From an uncultured Thiodictyon sp. (lineage in GTDB: Bacteria; Pseudomonadota; Gammaproteobacteria; Chromatiales; Chromatiaceae): a DNA stretch of 62,840 nt. Position numbers and translations under genes: made by a program. The stretch spans positions 1 to 62,840 of the forward strand of contig CAILVI010000533.1 of the NCBI GenBank assembly GCA_903837595.1, written 5' to 3'. Positions 27,869 through 36,489 of this stretch are shown one piece after another. Numbering within the stretch: the stretch's first letter is position 1; each line of letters begins with the position of its first letter. The notes beneath the pieces are model-generated. The model had not been told where the DNA came from and did not search any database. It saw nothing but the letters and a program-made list of their open reading frames with translations.

Positions 27869-30160
27869 GTGGATATCCGCAGAGTGCGTGCGTTGCTCGG
27901 CCCCAACCCTTGGGCCGATTTTCCCGTGGTCGAGGTCTGGTTCGATCTCTCCGACCATCCACCCGGCGAATGGCTGATGTCAGCTGGCCGGCTGCGGGCG
28001 CGTTTGGCCGCCTGCCTGCCGGGTATGGAACTGCCGCGCCGACCCCCGGCGGACCCGGACCACGCCTGGCATGGGCGGCGGCACGCGCGCTGGCTCGCCC
28101 AAGTGCTGCTTGGGATCATGCTGGAGCTGTCCGCGCGGATCGCCGGGCGGCCGACGTTCAGCCGGGTGCGCCGGACCTCCGAGCCGGGTGTGTACCGGCT
28201 CGCCTTCCGACTGGTCGAGGGCGTCCCGCCGGGCGCCTGCGCCGAGACCGCCCTGGCGATCGTGCGCGCCCTGCTGGCCGAGACTGACTGCGCATTGCCG
28301 GCTTATCTCGACGGCTTGCGCGCAGCGGCCCGGGAGGCCGGGCCGACGCCGACCTGCGCCGCGCTGCTGGCGGCGGCACGCGCCCGTGATATCCCGGTCC
28401 GGCGACTCCCCGGCGAGGTGCTGCTGCTCGGCTACGGCGCCCAGCAGCGACGCCTGTTGGGTACTGGTGTTGCCCTTGCTGCACCGGTTGCTGAGCGGGC
28501 GGCGGCGGAGCGCGAACTGCTCAGCGACCTGTTGGCCTGCGTGGGCCTCAACTGTGCGCCGCAGCCGGTGACCGGCGCCCACTATCGGATCCTGGTCGCC
28601 GGGCGACGGGTCCTGGCGGCACTCTGGTGGCAGCCGGGCCCCGGCGGCAACGGTGCCGGCCCGGTGGTGACAGACGTGAGCGGCCTGATCTGCGGGGCGG
28701 TGCGCGCCCGCGCGCTGGATGCCGCCCAGGTCTTGGGGCTGGAGGCCGCGGAGGTGCGCGTGGTGACGGCGGACATCGCCCGCTCACTGGAGTCGCAGGG
28801 GGGACTGATCAGCGAGGTCATCGCGGCCCCGCCGCTCGACCTTTATCTGACGACGGCGGGCGCTGGCCCCATCGCCGACGCCTTCCTCGACACCCTCTAC
28901 CGGCCCGGGGAGACCGGTCGTATCCCGATCGCGGCCGTCTCTGGGACCAACGGCAAGACCACGGTGACGCGCTTGATTGCCCACGGGCTCGCAGTCTCCG
29001 GGCGCTTTGTCGGCATGACCTGCACCGACGGCATCTATCTGGCCGACCGGCGGATCGACCGGGACGATTGCGCCGGGCCCCAGAGCGCGCGGATGGTGCT
29101 GCTCAATCCGCAGGTGGAGGACGCCGTGCTGGAGACCGCTCGCGGTGGCATCCTGCGCGAGGGCCTGGGCTTCGATGCCTGTGACGTGGCGGTCGTCACC
29201 AATATCGGCGAGGGTGATCACCTGGGGCTGGGGTGGGTCGACACCGTGGCGGGTTTGGCCGAGGTCAAACAGGCGGTGGTGCGCGGGGTCGCCCCCCGGG
29301 GCACCGCTGTGCTCAATGCCGCAGACCCACTGGTGGCCGGGATGGCCCGTTACTGCAAGGGCAAGGTGCTGTTTTTCGGTCGCGACGGCAACCATCCGGT
29401 GATCCTGCGGCAGCGCCGCGAGGGCGGGCGGGTGGCCTTCGTGCGGGGGCAGGACCTGATCCTGGCCGAGGGTGAGACCGAGTCGGTCCTGCTGTCGCTG
29501 AAGCAGATTCCCCTGACCGGCGGTGGACGGATCGGTTTTCAGGTCGAGAACTGCCTGGCCGGCGCCGGTGCGCTATGGGCACTGGGCCTTCCGCTGGCGA
29601 CCCTGGGCGCCGCGTTGGAGACCTTCGGCGCCGACCTGGACAAGAGCCCGGGGCGGTTCAACGTGCTTTCCATCAACGGCGCCACCGTGGTCTTCGACTA
29701 TGGCCACAATCCGTCGGCCCTGCTGGCGATGATCGAGGCCCTGGCGGCCTTCCCACACGGGCGGCGCTTGGCGGTCTATTCGGCGGCGGGGGATCGGCGC
29801 GACGCCGACCTGATCCGCCAAGGTGAGATCCTGGGCCACGCCTTCGATCGCGTGATCCTCTACGAGGACCACTATACCCGCGGGCGCCAGCCGGGTGAGA
29901 TCATGTCACTGTTCGCGCAGGGGCTGACCCGCGGCGACCGGGTCCAGGAGGTCCAGACGATCCAAGGCTGGCAGCACGCGGTGGAGGCGGCCCTGTGGCT
30001 GGCCCAGGTGGGCGACCTGATCCTGATCCAGGCCGACGTGATCGACGAGACCGTCGACTATGTCCGTGCCCGCTTGGCGGAGAGTGAGGCATACCAGGGG
30101 CTGCCGCTGGACCTCCCGGTGATCGCGGTGCTCCCCGAGCCGGCGGCGCCGCTGGCTTAA
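27869..30160 (+). CDS. cphA: cyanophycin synthetase paralogue with intact Mur-ligase half and collapsed ATP-grasp
   Basis: 763 residues from GTG. Cyanophycin synthetases join Asp (ATP-grasp G domain) and Arg (Mur-ligase M domain). Here the N domain starts RRVRALLGPNPWADFPVVEV, and the M domain is complete: P-loop GTNGKTT at 359-365, ARGGILREGLGFDACD, NIGEGDHLG, and FDYGHNPSA in the C-terminal subdomain. The ATP-grasp is broken: about 60 residues around the ATP-binding Lys are missing after APQPV, the DGQSCVRQL region is gone, and the metal motif EVNAGPG reads EVIAAPP. Expected to ligate Arg only. A second paralogue with the opposite loss follows. Confidence 0.88.
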   Translation: MDIRRVRALLGPNPWADFPVVEVWFDLSDHPPGEWLMSAGRLRARLAACLPGMELPRRPPADPDHAWHGRRHARWLAQVLLGIMLELSARIAGRPTFSRVRRTSEPGVYRLAFRLVEGVPPGACAETALAIVRALLAETDCALPAYLDGLRAAAREAGPTPTCAALLAAARARDIPVRRLPGEVLLLGYGAQQRRLLGTGVALAAPVAERAAAERELLSDLLACVGLNCAPQPVTGAHYRILVAGRRVLAALWWQPGPGGNGAGPVVTDVSGLICGAVRARALDAAQVLGLEAAEVRVVTADIARSLESQGGLISEVIAAPPLDLYLTTAGAGPIADAFLDTLYRPGETGRIPIAAVSGTNGKTTVTRLIAHGLAVSGRFVGMTCTDGIYLADRRIDRDDCAGPQSARMVLLNPQVEDAVLETARGGILREGLGFDACDVAVVTNIGEGDHLGLGWVDTVAGLAEVKQAVVRGVAPRGTAVLNAADPLVAGMARYCKGKVLFFGRDGNHPVILRQRREGGRVAFVRGQDLILAEGETESVLLSLKQIPLTGGGRIGFQVENCLAGAGALWALGLPLATLGAALETFGADLDKSPGRFNVLSINGATVVFDYGHNPSALLAMIEALAAFPHGRRLAVYSAAGDRRDADLIRQGEILGHAFDRVILYEDHYTRGRQPGEIMSLFAQGLTRGDRVQEVQTIQGWQHAVEAALWLAQVGDLILIQADVIDETVDYVRARLAESEAYQGLPLDLPVIAVLPEPAAPLA

Positions 30161-30168
30161 GGGGGGAT

Positions 30169-30243
30169 GGTCCGCGCAGCGGACCCTACGCGGCGGCTTC
30201 CCGTGCGTAGGGTCCGCTGCGCGGACCAAACGGCCTTTTTTTC
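30169..30243 (+). terminator. perfect 23-bp inverted repeat with T run
   Basis: Left arm 30169-30191 begins GGTCCGCGCAGCGGACC; right arm 30205-30227 is its exact complement; seven T residues follow at 30236-30242. Fits a strong Rho-independent terminator or attenuator between the two cyanophycin genes. The arm sequence also occurs at 58579-58597, so it derives from a mobile palindrome. Confidence 0.7.
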
Positions 30244-30325
30244 TTAGGCGGTGCTTGCGACCCGGCGGGGAGCGGGCGCCCATCTTCATGCCCAGCCGAG
30301 CTGTGCGCCGGCGCAGGGGGTCAAA

Positions 30326-32470
30326 TTGCTTCATATCCGCCGCCTGCGGGTCCTGCGTGGACCCAATATCTGGGCGCATTTTCCGGTGATCGAGCTGTTA
30401 TTGGACCTGGGGGAGATCAAAGACCGCTCCTCCGAGGAGATCCCCGGCTTCAATGACCGGCTCAAGTCCTGGTTGCCGTCACTGGTCGAGCACGAGTGCA
30501 GCCCGGGTGTGCGCGGTGGCTTCTTCCAGCGGCTGGACCGCGGCACCTACCTGGCCCATATCCTGGAGCACGTCACCTTGGAGCTCCAGACGCTGGCCGG
30601 CACCCCGGTGGGGTATGGGCGTGCCCGGGAGACCGAGGAGGACGGGGTTTACCGGGTCGCCATCGAATACGAGGAGGAGGCCCTGGGCTGTGCCGCGGTG
30701 GAGACGGCCCGTTCGCTCCTGCTCGCCGCCATCCATGACCGGCCGTGCGAGGTGGCGGCCGAGTTGACACGCCTGCGCGACCTGTGCCACGAGGTGCGCC
30801 TGGGTCCCAGCACCCATGCCATCGCGGTGGCGGGCAAGGCGCGGGGTATCCCGGTGCGGCGTTTGGGTAGCGAAAACCTGTTGCAACTGGGGTGGGGCCG
30901 GCGGCAGCGGCGGGTCTGGACCGCCGAGACCGACCGTACCAGCGCCATCGCCGAGTCGATCGCCCAGGACAAGGACTTGACGCGCATGCTGCTGGCCGCC
31001 GCGGGGGTGCCGGTGCCGGTGGGGCGGCCGGTCACGAGCGCGGAGGAGGCCTGGCGGTTTGCCCAGGAATTGGGCGCGCCGGTGGTCGTCAAGCCACGCT
31101 ACGGCAACCATGGTCGTGGTGTGACCACCCATCTGGATACGCCGGGGCAGGTCGAGCAGGCCTTTGCCGCCGCCTGCAAGGAGGGGCCGGACGTCCTGTG
31201 TGAGCGCTTCATCACGGGGTCCGACTATCGCCTGCTGGTGGTCGGCGAGCGGTTGGTGGCGGCCGCCCGGCGTGAGCCGGCCCAGGTCATTGGGGATGGC
31301 CAGTCCTGCGTCCGCCAGCTGGTGGCCGAGGTCAACCGGGACCCGCGCCGCAGCGCCGGCCATTCTACGGTGCTGAGCCTGATCGAACTGGACCAGACCG
31401 CACTGGCGATCCTCACCGATCAAGGGCTGACGACCGAGTCGGTGCCAGCGGTTGGCCAGCGGGTGCCGTTGCGCCACAACGCCAATCTCAGCACCGGCGG
31501 GACCGCCGCCGACGTGACCGACCTGGTACACCCGGACGTTGCCGCGCGCGCCGTGGAGGCGGCCCAGGTGGTCGGTCTCGACATCGCCGGGGTCGACGTC
31601 CTGGCGCAGGATATCGGTCGGCCCTTGGAGGAGCAGGGCGGCGCCATCGTGGAGGTCAACGCCGGGCCGGGGTTGCGAATGCACCTGGAGCCCTCGGCCG
31701 GTTCGCCGCGCCCGGTCGGTGAGGCGATCGTCGACTTGTTGTTCCCCGCCGGCGAAGACGGGCGCATCCCGGTGGTGGCGGTGACCGGGGTCGGCGGCGC
31801 GACGGGCGTGGCCCGGCTCATCGCCCGGTTGATGCGTGCCCGCGGCGACCTGGTGGGCCTGGCCGACGCCGACGGTTTGCACACCGGCGAGCGCGCGCTA
31901 AGCTCCCATGACAGTACCGGTCCCGAGGGCGCCCGGGCGCTGCTGCTGCACCCGCGGATGGCGGCCGTGGTGCTGGAGGTGGCGGGGGAGGGCATCCGTA
32001 GCGAAGGGCTGGGTTTCGACCGCTGCCTGGTCGGCGTGGTGACCCAGGTGGGGGTCGTGGCCGAGCCGGTTGCACCGGGCGGTGAGTCGGTGGATGAACT
32101 GGTGCGGGTCAAGCGTTGTGTGGTCGAGGCGGTGACGCCTGACGGGGCTGCCGTGCTCAATGCCGAAGACCCGCTGGTGGCGGAGATGGCGCCGCGTTGC
32201 CGGGGTGCCGTCGTCTGGTTTGCGCGCGACCCCGGGCACCCGATCGTCACGGCCGCGCTGGCCGAGGGCGGGCGGGCGGTGGTGGAGCACGATGGTTGCA
32301 TCTGCCTGGCCACCGGCGAGACGCGGGAGGCGCTGCTGCCACTCTCGCGAGTGGCAATGACCGCCGGGGACCCGTCCGCTGTCCATGGGCAGGTGCAGGG
32401 TCATCTGGCCGCCGTCGCAGCGGCCTGGGCGCTGGGGTTGCCCCCACGACCTGATCTGTACCGTGCTTGA
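30326..32470 (+). CDS. cphA: cyanophycin synthetase paralogue with intact ATP-grasp and dead, truncated Mur half
   Basis: 714 residues from TTG 30326 (AGGGGG five nt upstream; the family starts close to HIRRLRVLRGPNIW), while the frame is open from 30251. The ATP-grasp is whole: PVVVKPRYGNHGRGV (Lys256), CERFITGSDYRLLVVG, DGQSCVRQLVAEVNRD and the metal motif EVNAGPGLRMH (443-453). The Mur part has lost its P-loop (GVGGATG at 488-494 in place of GTNGKTT) and its NIGEGDHLG motif, and the protein stops after the central domain, lacking the last subdomain with the YGHNP motif. Expected to add Asp only. Confidence 0.87.
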   Translation: MLHIRRLRVLRGPNIWAHFPVIELLLDLGEIKDRSSEEIPGFNDRLKSWLPSLVEHECSPGVRGGFFQRLDRGTYLAHILEHVTLELQTLAGTPVGYGRARETEEDGVYRVAIEYEEEALGCAAVETARSLLLAAIHDRPCEVAAELTRLRDLCHEVRLGPSTHAIAVAGKARGIPVRRLGSENLLQLGWGRRQRRVWTAETDRTSAIAESIAQDKDLTRMLLAAAGVPVPVGRPVTSAEEAWRFAQELGAPVVVKPRYGNHGRGVTTHLDTPGQVEQAFAAACKEGPDVLCERFITGSDYRLLVVGERLVAAARREPAQVIGDGQSCVRQLVAEVNRDPRRSAGHSTVLSLIELDQTALAILTDQGLTTESVPAVGQRVPLRHNANLSTGGTAADVTDLVHPDVAARAVEAAQVVGLDIAGVDVLAQDIGRPLEEQGGAIVEVNAGPGLRMHLEPSAGSPRPVGEAIVDLLFPAGEDGRIPVVAVTGVGGATGVARLIARLMRARGDLVGLADADGLHTGERALSSHDSTGPEGARALLLHPRMAAVVLEVAGEGIRSEGLGFDRCLVGVVTQVGVVAEPVAPGGESVDELVRVKRCVVEAVTPDGAAVLNAEDPLVAEMAPRCRGAVVWFARDPGHPIVTAALAEGGRAVVEHDGCICLATGETREALLPLSRVAMTAGDPSAVHGQVQGHLAAVAAAWALGLPPRPDLYRA

Positions 32471-32482
32471 GGCCTGCCCGCT

Positions 32483-33370
32483 ATGACGATGACCAATGAC
32501 AAGGCCCGCCTGTTGCGGCTCGCCACCTATGCCTCGGTGGCGACCGCCACCCTGTTGATCCTGGTCAAGCTGGGTGCCTGGCTGGTGACCGGGTCGGTCA
32601 GCGTGTTGGCGAGCCTGGTGGACTCGCTGATGGACGTGGGGGCCTCGCTCGTGAACCTGCTGGCGGTGCGCTGGTCACTCCAGCCCGCGGATGAAGACCA
32701 TCGGTTTGGGCACGGCAAGGCCGAGTCCCTGGCCGGGTTGGCGCAGGCCGCCTTCATTGCCGGCTCCGCGGTGTTTCTGGCCCTGGAGGCGGTGGATCGC
32801 CTGATCCATCCGCAGCCGTTGGCCCAACTCGGGGTCGGGGTCGGGGTCATGCTCTTCGCCATCGGCGCGACCCTGATCCTGCTGGCCTTCCAGCGGCGCG
32901 TCATCCGCGAGACCGACTCCACCGCGATCCGCGCCGATGCGCTGCACTATGCCACCGACCTGGCCACCAACTCGGCGACCCTCATCGCGCTGGCGGGTGC
33001 CTTTTTCGGTTTTCCGGGGTTGGACCCGATCTTTGCGCTGGGCATCGCCGTCTTTATCCTCTACAGCGCCGTGCAGATCGCCCGCGAGGCGGTGGACCTG
33101 CTGATGGATCGCGAATTGAGTCCCGAGGATCGGGAGAAGATCCAGACGGTGGCGGCCGCGGTGGCGGGGGTGCTGGGGGTCCATGGGGTGCGCACGCGCC
33201 GCTCCGGGCACACCCCGGTGATGCAAATGCACCTGGAACTGGACGACAACCTGCCCCTCCTTGAAGCCCACGCCATCTGCGATCGGGTGGAGGCCGCCCT
33301 GCGCTCCGAGTTCCCTGGGGCGGACATCACCATCCACCAGGACCCGCGCAGCCTGGGGCCTGAGGGTTAG
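32483..33370 (+). CDS. fieF: cation diffusion facilitator, FieF type
   Basis: 295 residues, six helices and a C-terminal cytoplasmic domain (from about 210). The metal-site motifs DSLMDVGASLVN in helix 2 and DALHYATDLATN in helix 5 match FieF-type exporters of Fe2+, Zn2+ or Cd2+ driven by protons; HRFGHGKAE is the typical loop. Lies 12 bp after the second cphA, so possibly co-transcribed. Confidence 0.9.
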   Translation: MTMTNDKARLLRLATYASVATATLLILVKLGAWLVTGSVSVLASLVDSLMDVGASLVNLLAVRWSLQPADEDHRFGHGKAESLAGLAQAAFIAGSAVFLALEAVDRLIHPQPLAQLGVGVGVMLFAIGATLILLAFQRRVIRETDSTAIRADALHYATDLATNSATLIALAGAFFGFPGLDPIFALGIAVFILYSAVQIAREAVDLLMDRELSPEDREKIQTVAAAVAGVLGVHGVRTRRSGHTPVMQMHLELDDNLPLLEAHAICDRVEAALRSEFPGADITIHQDPRSLGPEG

Positions 33371-33386
33371 CCGTTTCAATCCTCCT

Positions 33387-33433
33387 GGTGACATCGCTGC
33401 GCGGTGTCACGCCTGTATCAGGCGCGCGGCGCT
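33387..33433 (+). repeat. 48-nt double-hairpin repeat
   Basis: GGTGACATCGC, GCGGTGTCACG, then CCTGTATCAGGCGC and GCGGCGC. It follows the fieF stop and may end that transcript. Confidence 0.75.
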
Positions 33434-33553
33434 TTGAATCTCGCTTGCTTGAGTTGCGCCATGTACCTCAGTAATCTGGACACTTGGACTTACCGAGGAG
33501 GATGCCGTGCGGAAACTTGACCTGCACCAAGGACGAGCTCGGGCGCCGGCGCC

Positions 33554-33811
33554 GTGAGCTCGGACCCAAATGCCGACGACGCACCGCCGCCGGAGCGGCC
33601 TATCCCGACCCTGTCCCATCAGGACGAACTGCTGCGTGACTGTCTCATTGATGACCTGGTCGCCCAGAGTACTCGCCTGGACGAACTGGCACGGCAGTTG
33701 ATCACAGTGGAACTGGCAGTGCCCGGGCTGTATGTGACCGTGTTGCGGTTGGTGGCCGGCGAGAAGGCAAGGATCGTTGCCGACCACCAGACCCGAATTC
33801 CAATGCTGTAA
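33554..33811 (+). pseudogene. truncated small membrane-associated protein of a conflict-type cassette
   Basis: 85 residues from GTG. Acidic N terminus, then LLRDCLIDDLVAQSTRLDELARQLITVELAVPGLYVTVLRLVAGEK, which resembles the start of a hydrophobic protein often encoded next to zinc-ribbon and CHAT/TPR genes. The end (DHQTRIPML) is simply the next gene's start read in another frame, so the original C-terminal membrane part appears to be deleted. Confidence 0.4.
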
Positions 33812-34031
33812 GTGCGAGCGCTGCTTCGGCCAGGTGATCGACCTGGAAGGCGAGCCCGTGATCATCGTCGAGTGCCCCTATTGCGGCGCCCAGTGCAAGA
33901 TGGACCTGGCGCCTTACCGGCAGCGGGTCGTTGTCGTGCACCGTGGTGCCGGCTCCGAAAGCGGCGCCGAGCGCTGGGAGCTTCCGGGCATTGTGCCGAC
34001 CTATCCCCAGGACGACTCGACGCAGCGCTGA
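33777..34031 (+). CDS. zinc-ribbon protein
   Basis: 84 residues from TTG. CCKCERCFG (CxxC) and VECPYCGAQC (CxxC) form a zinc ribbon of about 35 residues, followed by a charged, Pro-containing tail. Lies between the truncated membrane-type gene and the CHAT/TPR pseudogene, a grouping I associate with STAND/CHAT conflict cassettes. Function unknown; possibly a protein-protein adaptor. Confidence 0.6.
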   Translation: MPTTRPEFQCCKCERCFGQVIDLEGEPVIIVECPYCGAQCKMDLAPYRQRVVVVHRGAGSESGAERWELPGIVPTYPQDDSTQR

Positions 34032-34034
34032 CCC

Positions 34035-35510
34035 ATGCCGACTCAGGTTGCCAGGGATGCGTTCGTCATCCGCCCGCCGGCGAATCTGCGACAAACCCAT
34101 CCGGAGCTGAAGCCCCTCGCCTCCGACCTGGCCCTGAGTTACGTCCACCGTGAGCTGGTCGACGATGAGCGCCTGCGCCGGATCGGCGAGTCACTGTGGC
34201 GGGCCGCCGGCGACCCCGACGCGTTGGACCGGTCGCTCAATGACGCACTGCACGCCGCCGGTCTGGCCGTGCTGCCCATCGTCATCGAGACGGCCGACCC
34301 GCTTCGTGGAGCAGTTGGCCGCCGCTGGCGCCGAACTTCAGACCGACATGGCACTGGACCTGGTCATCGCCCACCGCACGGACGCCGAGCGCGCCCTGCT
34401 ACGCCGGCTGTCGGCCTACCGCACCCCGGTCCCGATCGAGGGCATCGTCAAGCTCGGGCTTGACCTGCCCGAGCCGCGTCGGCTCTTGGACGGACTGCTG
34501 GCGGTCTCGCTCATCGAGCAGCGGGAGGCGCCGGACTTGCTGGCCCGGGAATACCAGTGCCCGGCGACGGTCGCCGATTGGCTTGCGCGGCAGCCCGGCG
34601 GCGGGTTGGAGGCGAACTGGCTTGGGGTGGCGGCGGACTTTCAGCTTTATCTGTTCCGCACTGCCCGGCAGACCTTCGATCAGGCGGTCGCGGTCCATGA
34701 GGCGCTGCGGGCCGCCGGCCGTCGGGATGAGGCGGACCGGTGGGTGCTTGATCGGGTCGTCGGGCCGATGAACCGGGCCGGGCTCTATGCGGCATGCTCA
34801 AGGATTGGCTGCCGTCGGTCTGCGAGTCGGTCGAGCCCAAGACCCGGGCCAAGGCGCTGGGTCAGACTGGCAATCAATATCTCGATCTCGGCGACTACCA
34901 GATCGCGTTCGGCTATCTGCAAGACGCGTTCGCCATCCGGCAGGAGATCGGTGATTGCGCGGGCGAGGGCGTGACGCTCAACAGCCTCTCGCAGATCCAT
35001 CTGGTCCGCGGCGAGCTGAACCGGGCGCTCGACCTTCTCCAATGCGCGCTTGCCATCCAGCAGGAGATCGGCGACCGCGCGGGCGAGGCCACAACGCTCA
35101 ACAGTATCTCGCAGATCCATGATTTCCGGGGCGACCTTGAGCAGGCGCTTGAGTACCTCAAACGGTCGCTTCCGATCCGCACTGGTGAGGGTGTTACGCT
35201 CTGCAACATCGCGACTATCCATCAGGACCGGGGTGACTCGGACCAGGCATTCGACTTGCTAAGACGCTCACTCGCCATCTATCAAGAGATCGGCTACGCC
35301 GCCGGTCAGTGTATGACCCGGACCAACATCGGCCTCGTGCAATGGGAAAAGGGCGAACCGCAGGAGGCGCTCAAGACCTGGACCTTGGCCTACCGGCAGG
35401 CCCGGTCCCACGGTCTGGCCGAAGCACTGCAAGCGCTTGAAAGGCTGGCGCCCCAGATCGGCTTGTCGGACGGACTCGCCGGCTGGGAGTCCGTGGCGCG
35501 CCGTACTCCT
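34035..35510 (+). pseudogene. decayed CHAT/STAND-like TPR protein
   Basis: Three pieces of one gene. Piece 1 (34035 to about 34305) reads RRIGESLWRAAGDPDALDRSLNDA...VLPIVIETADP, like the start of a CHAT-type protein. Piece 2, +1 frame (34305 to about 34788), begins FVEQLAAAGAEL and holds a winged-helix-like region (RLSAYRTPVPIEGIVKLGLD) as in STAND ATPases. Piece 3, back in the first frame from 34790, has four or five tetratricopeptide repeats (LNSLSQIHLVRGELNRALDL and similar). Most of the CHAT and NTPase regions are absent, two frameshifts occur, and the 3' end runs into repeats. Confidence 0.65.
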
Positions 35511-35815
35511 ATGTCACGCCCTTTCAGGGCTGAGCGGGTGATGCGGGCTGTCCCAGGGCGTTGCCCTGGGCTGGTATGTCACGCCCCTTCGGGGCTTTAC
35601 GCATCCCTCAAACTTTCTGGTGACACCGCTTTGCGGTGTCACCCATGTGTCAGGCGCTCCGCGCCGGGAGTTCCCGCCCCGGTGCCGGAGCCCCTGGCGC
35701 CACGGCGCTGCCAAACGCTCGGGGCGCGAAGCGCCCAACACACGCGTGACACCGCTCGAGCGGCGTCACGAGAGGCTGCGGTGTCACGAGAGGCGACCGA
35801 GGGGCGTCGGCGCTG
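35505..35815. repeat. cluster of palindromic repeats
   Basis: Contains CCCAGGGCG-TT-GCCCTGGG (35551 onward) and TCACGCCCCTTCGGGGCT hairpins, then a 48-nt repeat at 35619-35668 (GGTGACACCGC, GCGGTGTCACC, TGTGTCAGGCGC) and one inverted copy at 35721-35772 ending CGTGACACCGCTCGAGCGGC, plus a half-copy GCGGTGTCACGAGAG at 35778-35792. No gene. Confidence 0.75.
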
Positions 35816-35823
35816 AGCCGTGC

Positions 35824-36489
35824 TCAGAGGCCGATCCGCCCATCCTCAATGCGCACCACGCGGTCCGCCAGTTCGCCGACCCGCGGGTCATGGGTCACGA
35901 CCACCACCGCCCGACCCTGTTCGTGGGCCAAGTCGGCCAGCAGCTTGACCACGGTGCGGCCGGTGACTGAGTCCAGGGCGGCCGTAGGTTCGTCGGCCAG
36001 CAGGATGGGCGGGTCGCCGGCCAGTGCGCGGGCGATGGCGACGCGCTGCTTTTCACCGCCGGACAGTTGGCGGGGGTAGTTGCGTAGCCGCCCGCGCAGG
36101 CCGACGCGATCCAGGAGTTCGGCCGCCTCGCCCAGGTCCCGGCCCTTGAGTTCCAGCGCAACCTGGATGTTCTCCGCCGCGGTGAGCGCCGGAAACAGGT
36201 TGTAGCTCTGGAAGATGAACCCCATTCGCCGCAGGCGCAGCTGCGCCAGTTCATGGTTGGACAACCCGGCGAGCGGCTGCCCTTCCACCCACACCGCGCC
36301 CGCGGTGGGATGCAGCAGGCAGCCCAAGAGCATCAGCAGCGTGGTCTTGCCGCTGCCCGACGGCCCCATCAGCGCCAGGATCTCCCCGGCGCTGGCCTGG
36401 AAGTCCACGGCGTCAAGGGCGCGCACGGCGGTGTCGCCGGTGCCGTAGACCATGGACAGACCGCGGGTCTCCAAGGCCGGCGCGCTCAT
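35824..36489 (-). CDS. ABC transporter ATP-binding protein (MacB/DevA type)
   Basis: 221 residues from ATG 36489, which overlaps the permease stop (ATGA). Walker A GPSGSGKTT, Q-loop FIFQSYNLFP, signature LSGGEKQRVAIARAL, Walker B ILLADEPTAALDS and H-loop VVTHDPR are all intact. Energises the exporter formed by the two upstream proteins. Last gene of a four-gene run. Confidence 0.93.
   Translation of the reverse strand: MSAPALETRGLSMVYGTGDTAVRALDAVDFQASAGEILALMGPSGSGKTTLLMLLGCLLHPTAGAVWVEGQPLAGLSNHELAQLRLRRMGFIFQSYNLFPALTAAENIQVALELKGRDLGEAAELLDRVGLRGRLRNYPRQLSGGEKQRVAIARALAGDPPILLADEPTAALDSVTGRTVVKLLADLAHEQGRAVVVVTHDPRVGELADRVVRIEDGRIGL

Noticed and set aside
33470-33500. TGGACACTTGGAC-like sequence resembling an insertion-sequence end
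   Set aside because: No transposase and no matching opposite end in the window.
35619-35815. Tandem-looking palindromes as a CRISPR array
   Set aside because: Units are palindromic with irregular spacing and no uniform spacers; no cas genes are present.
35511-35816. C-terminal extension of the TPR frame through the repeat cluster
   Set aside because: The residues come from repeat palindromes and are not TPR-like; the natural end of the gene is lost.
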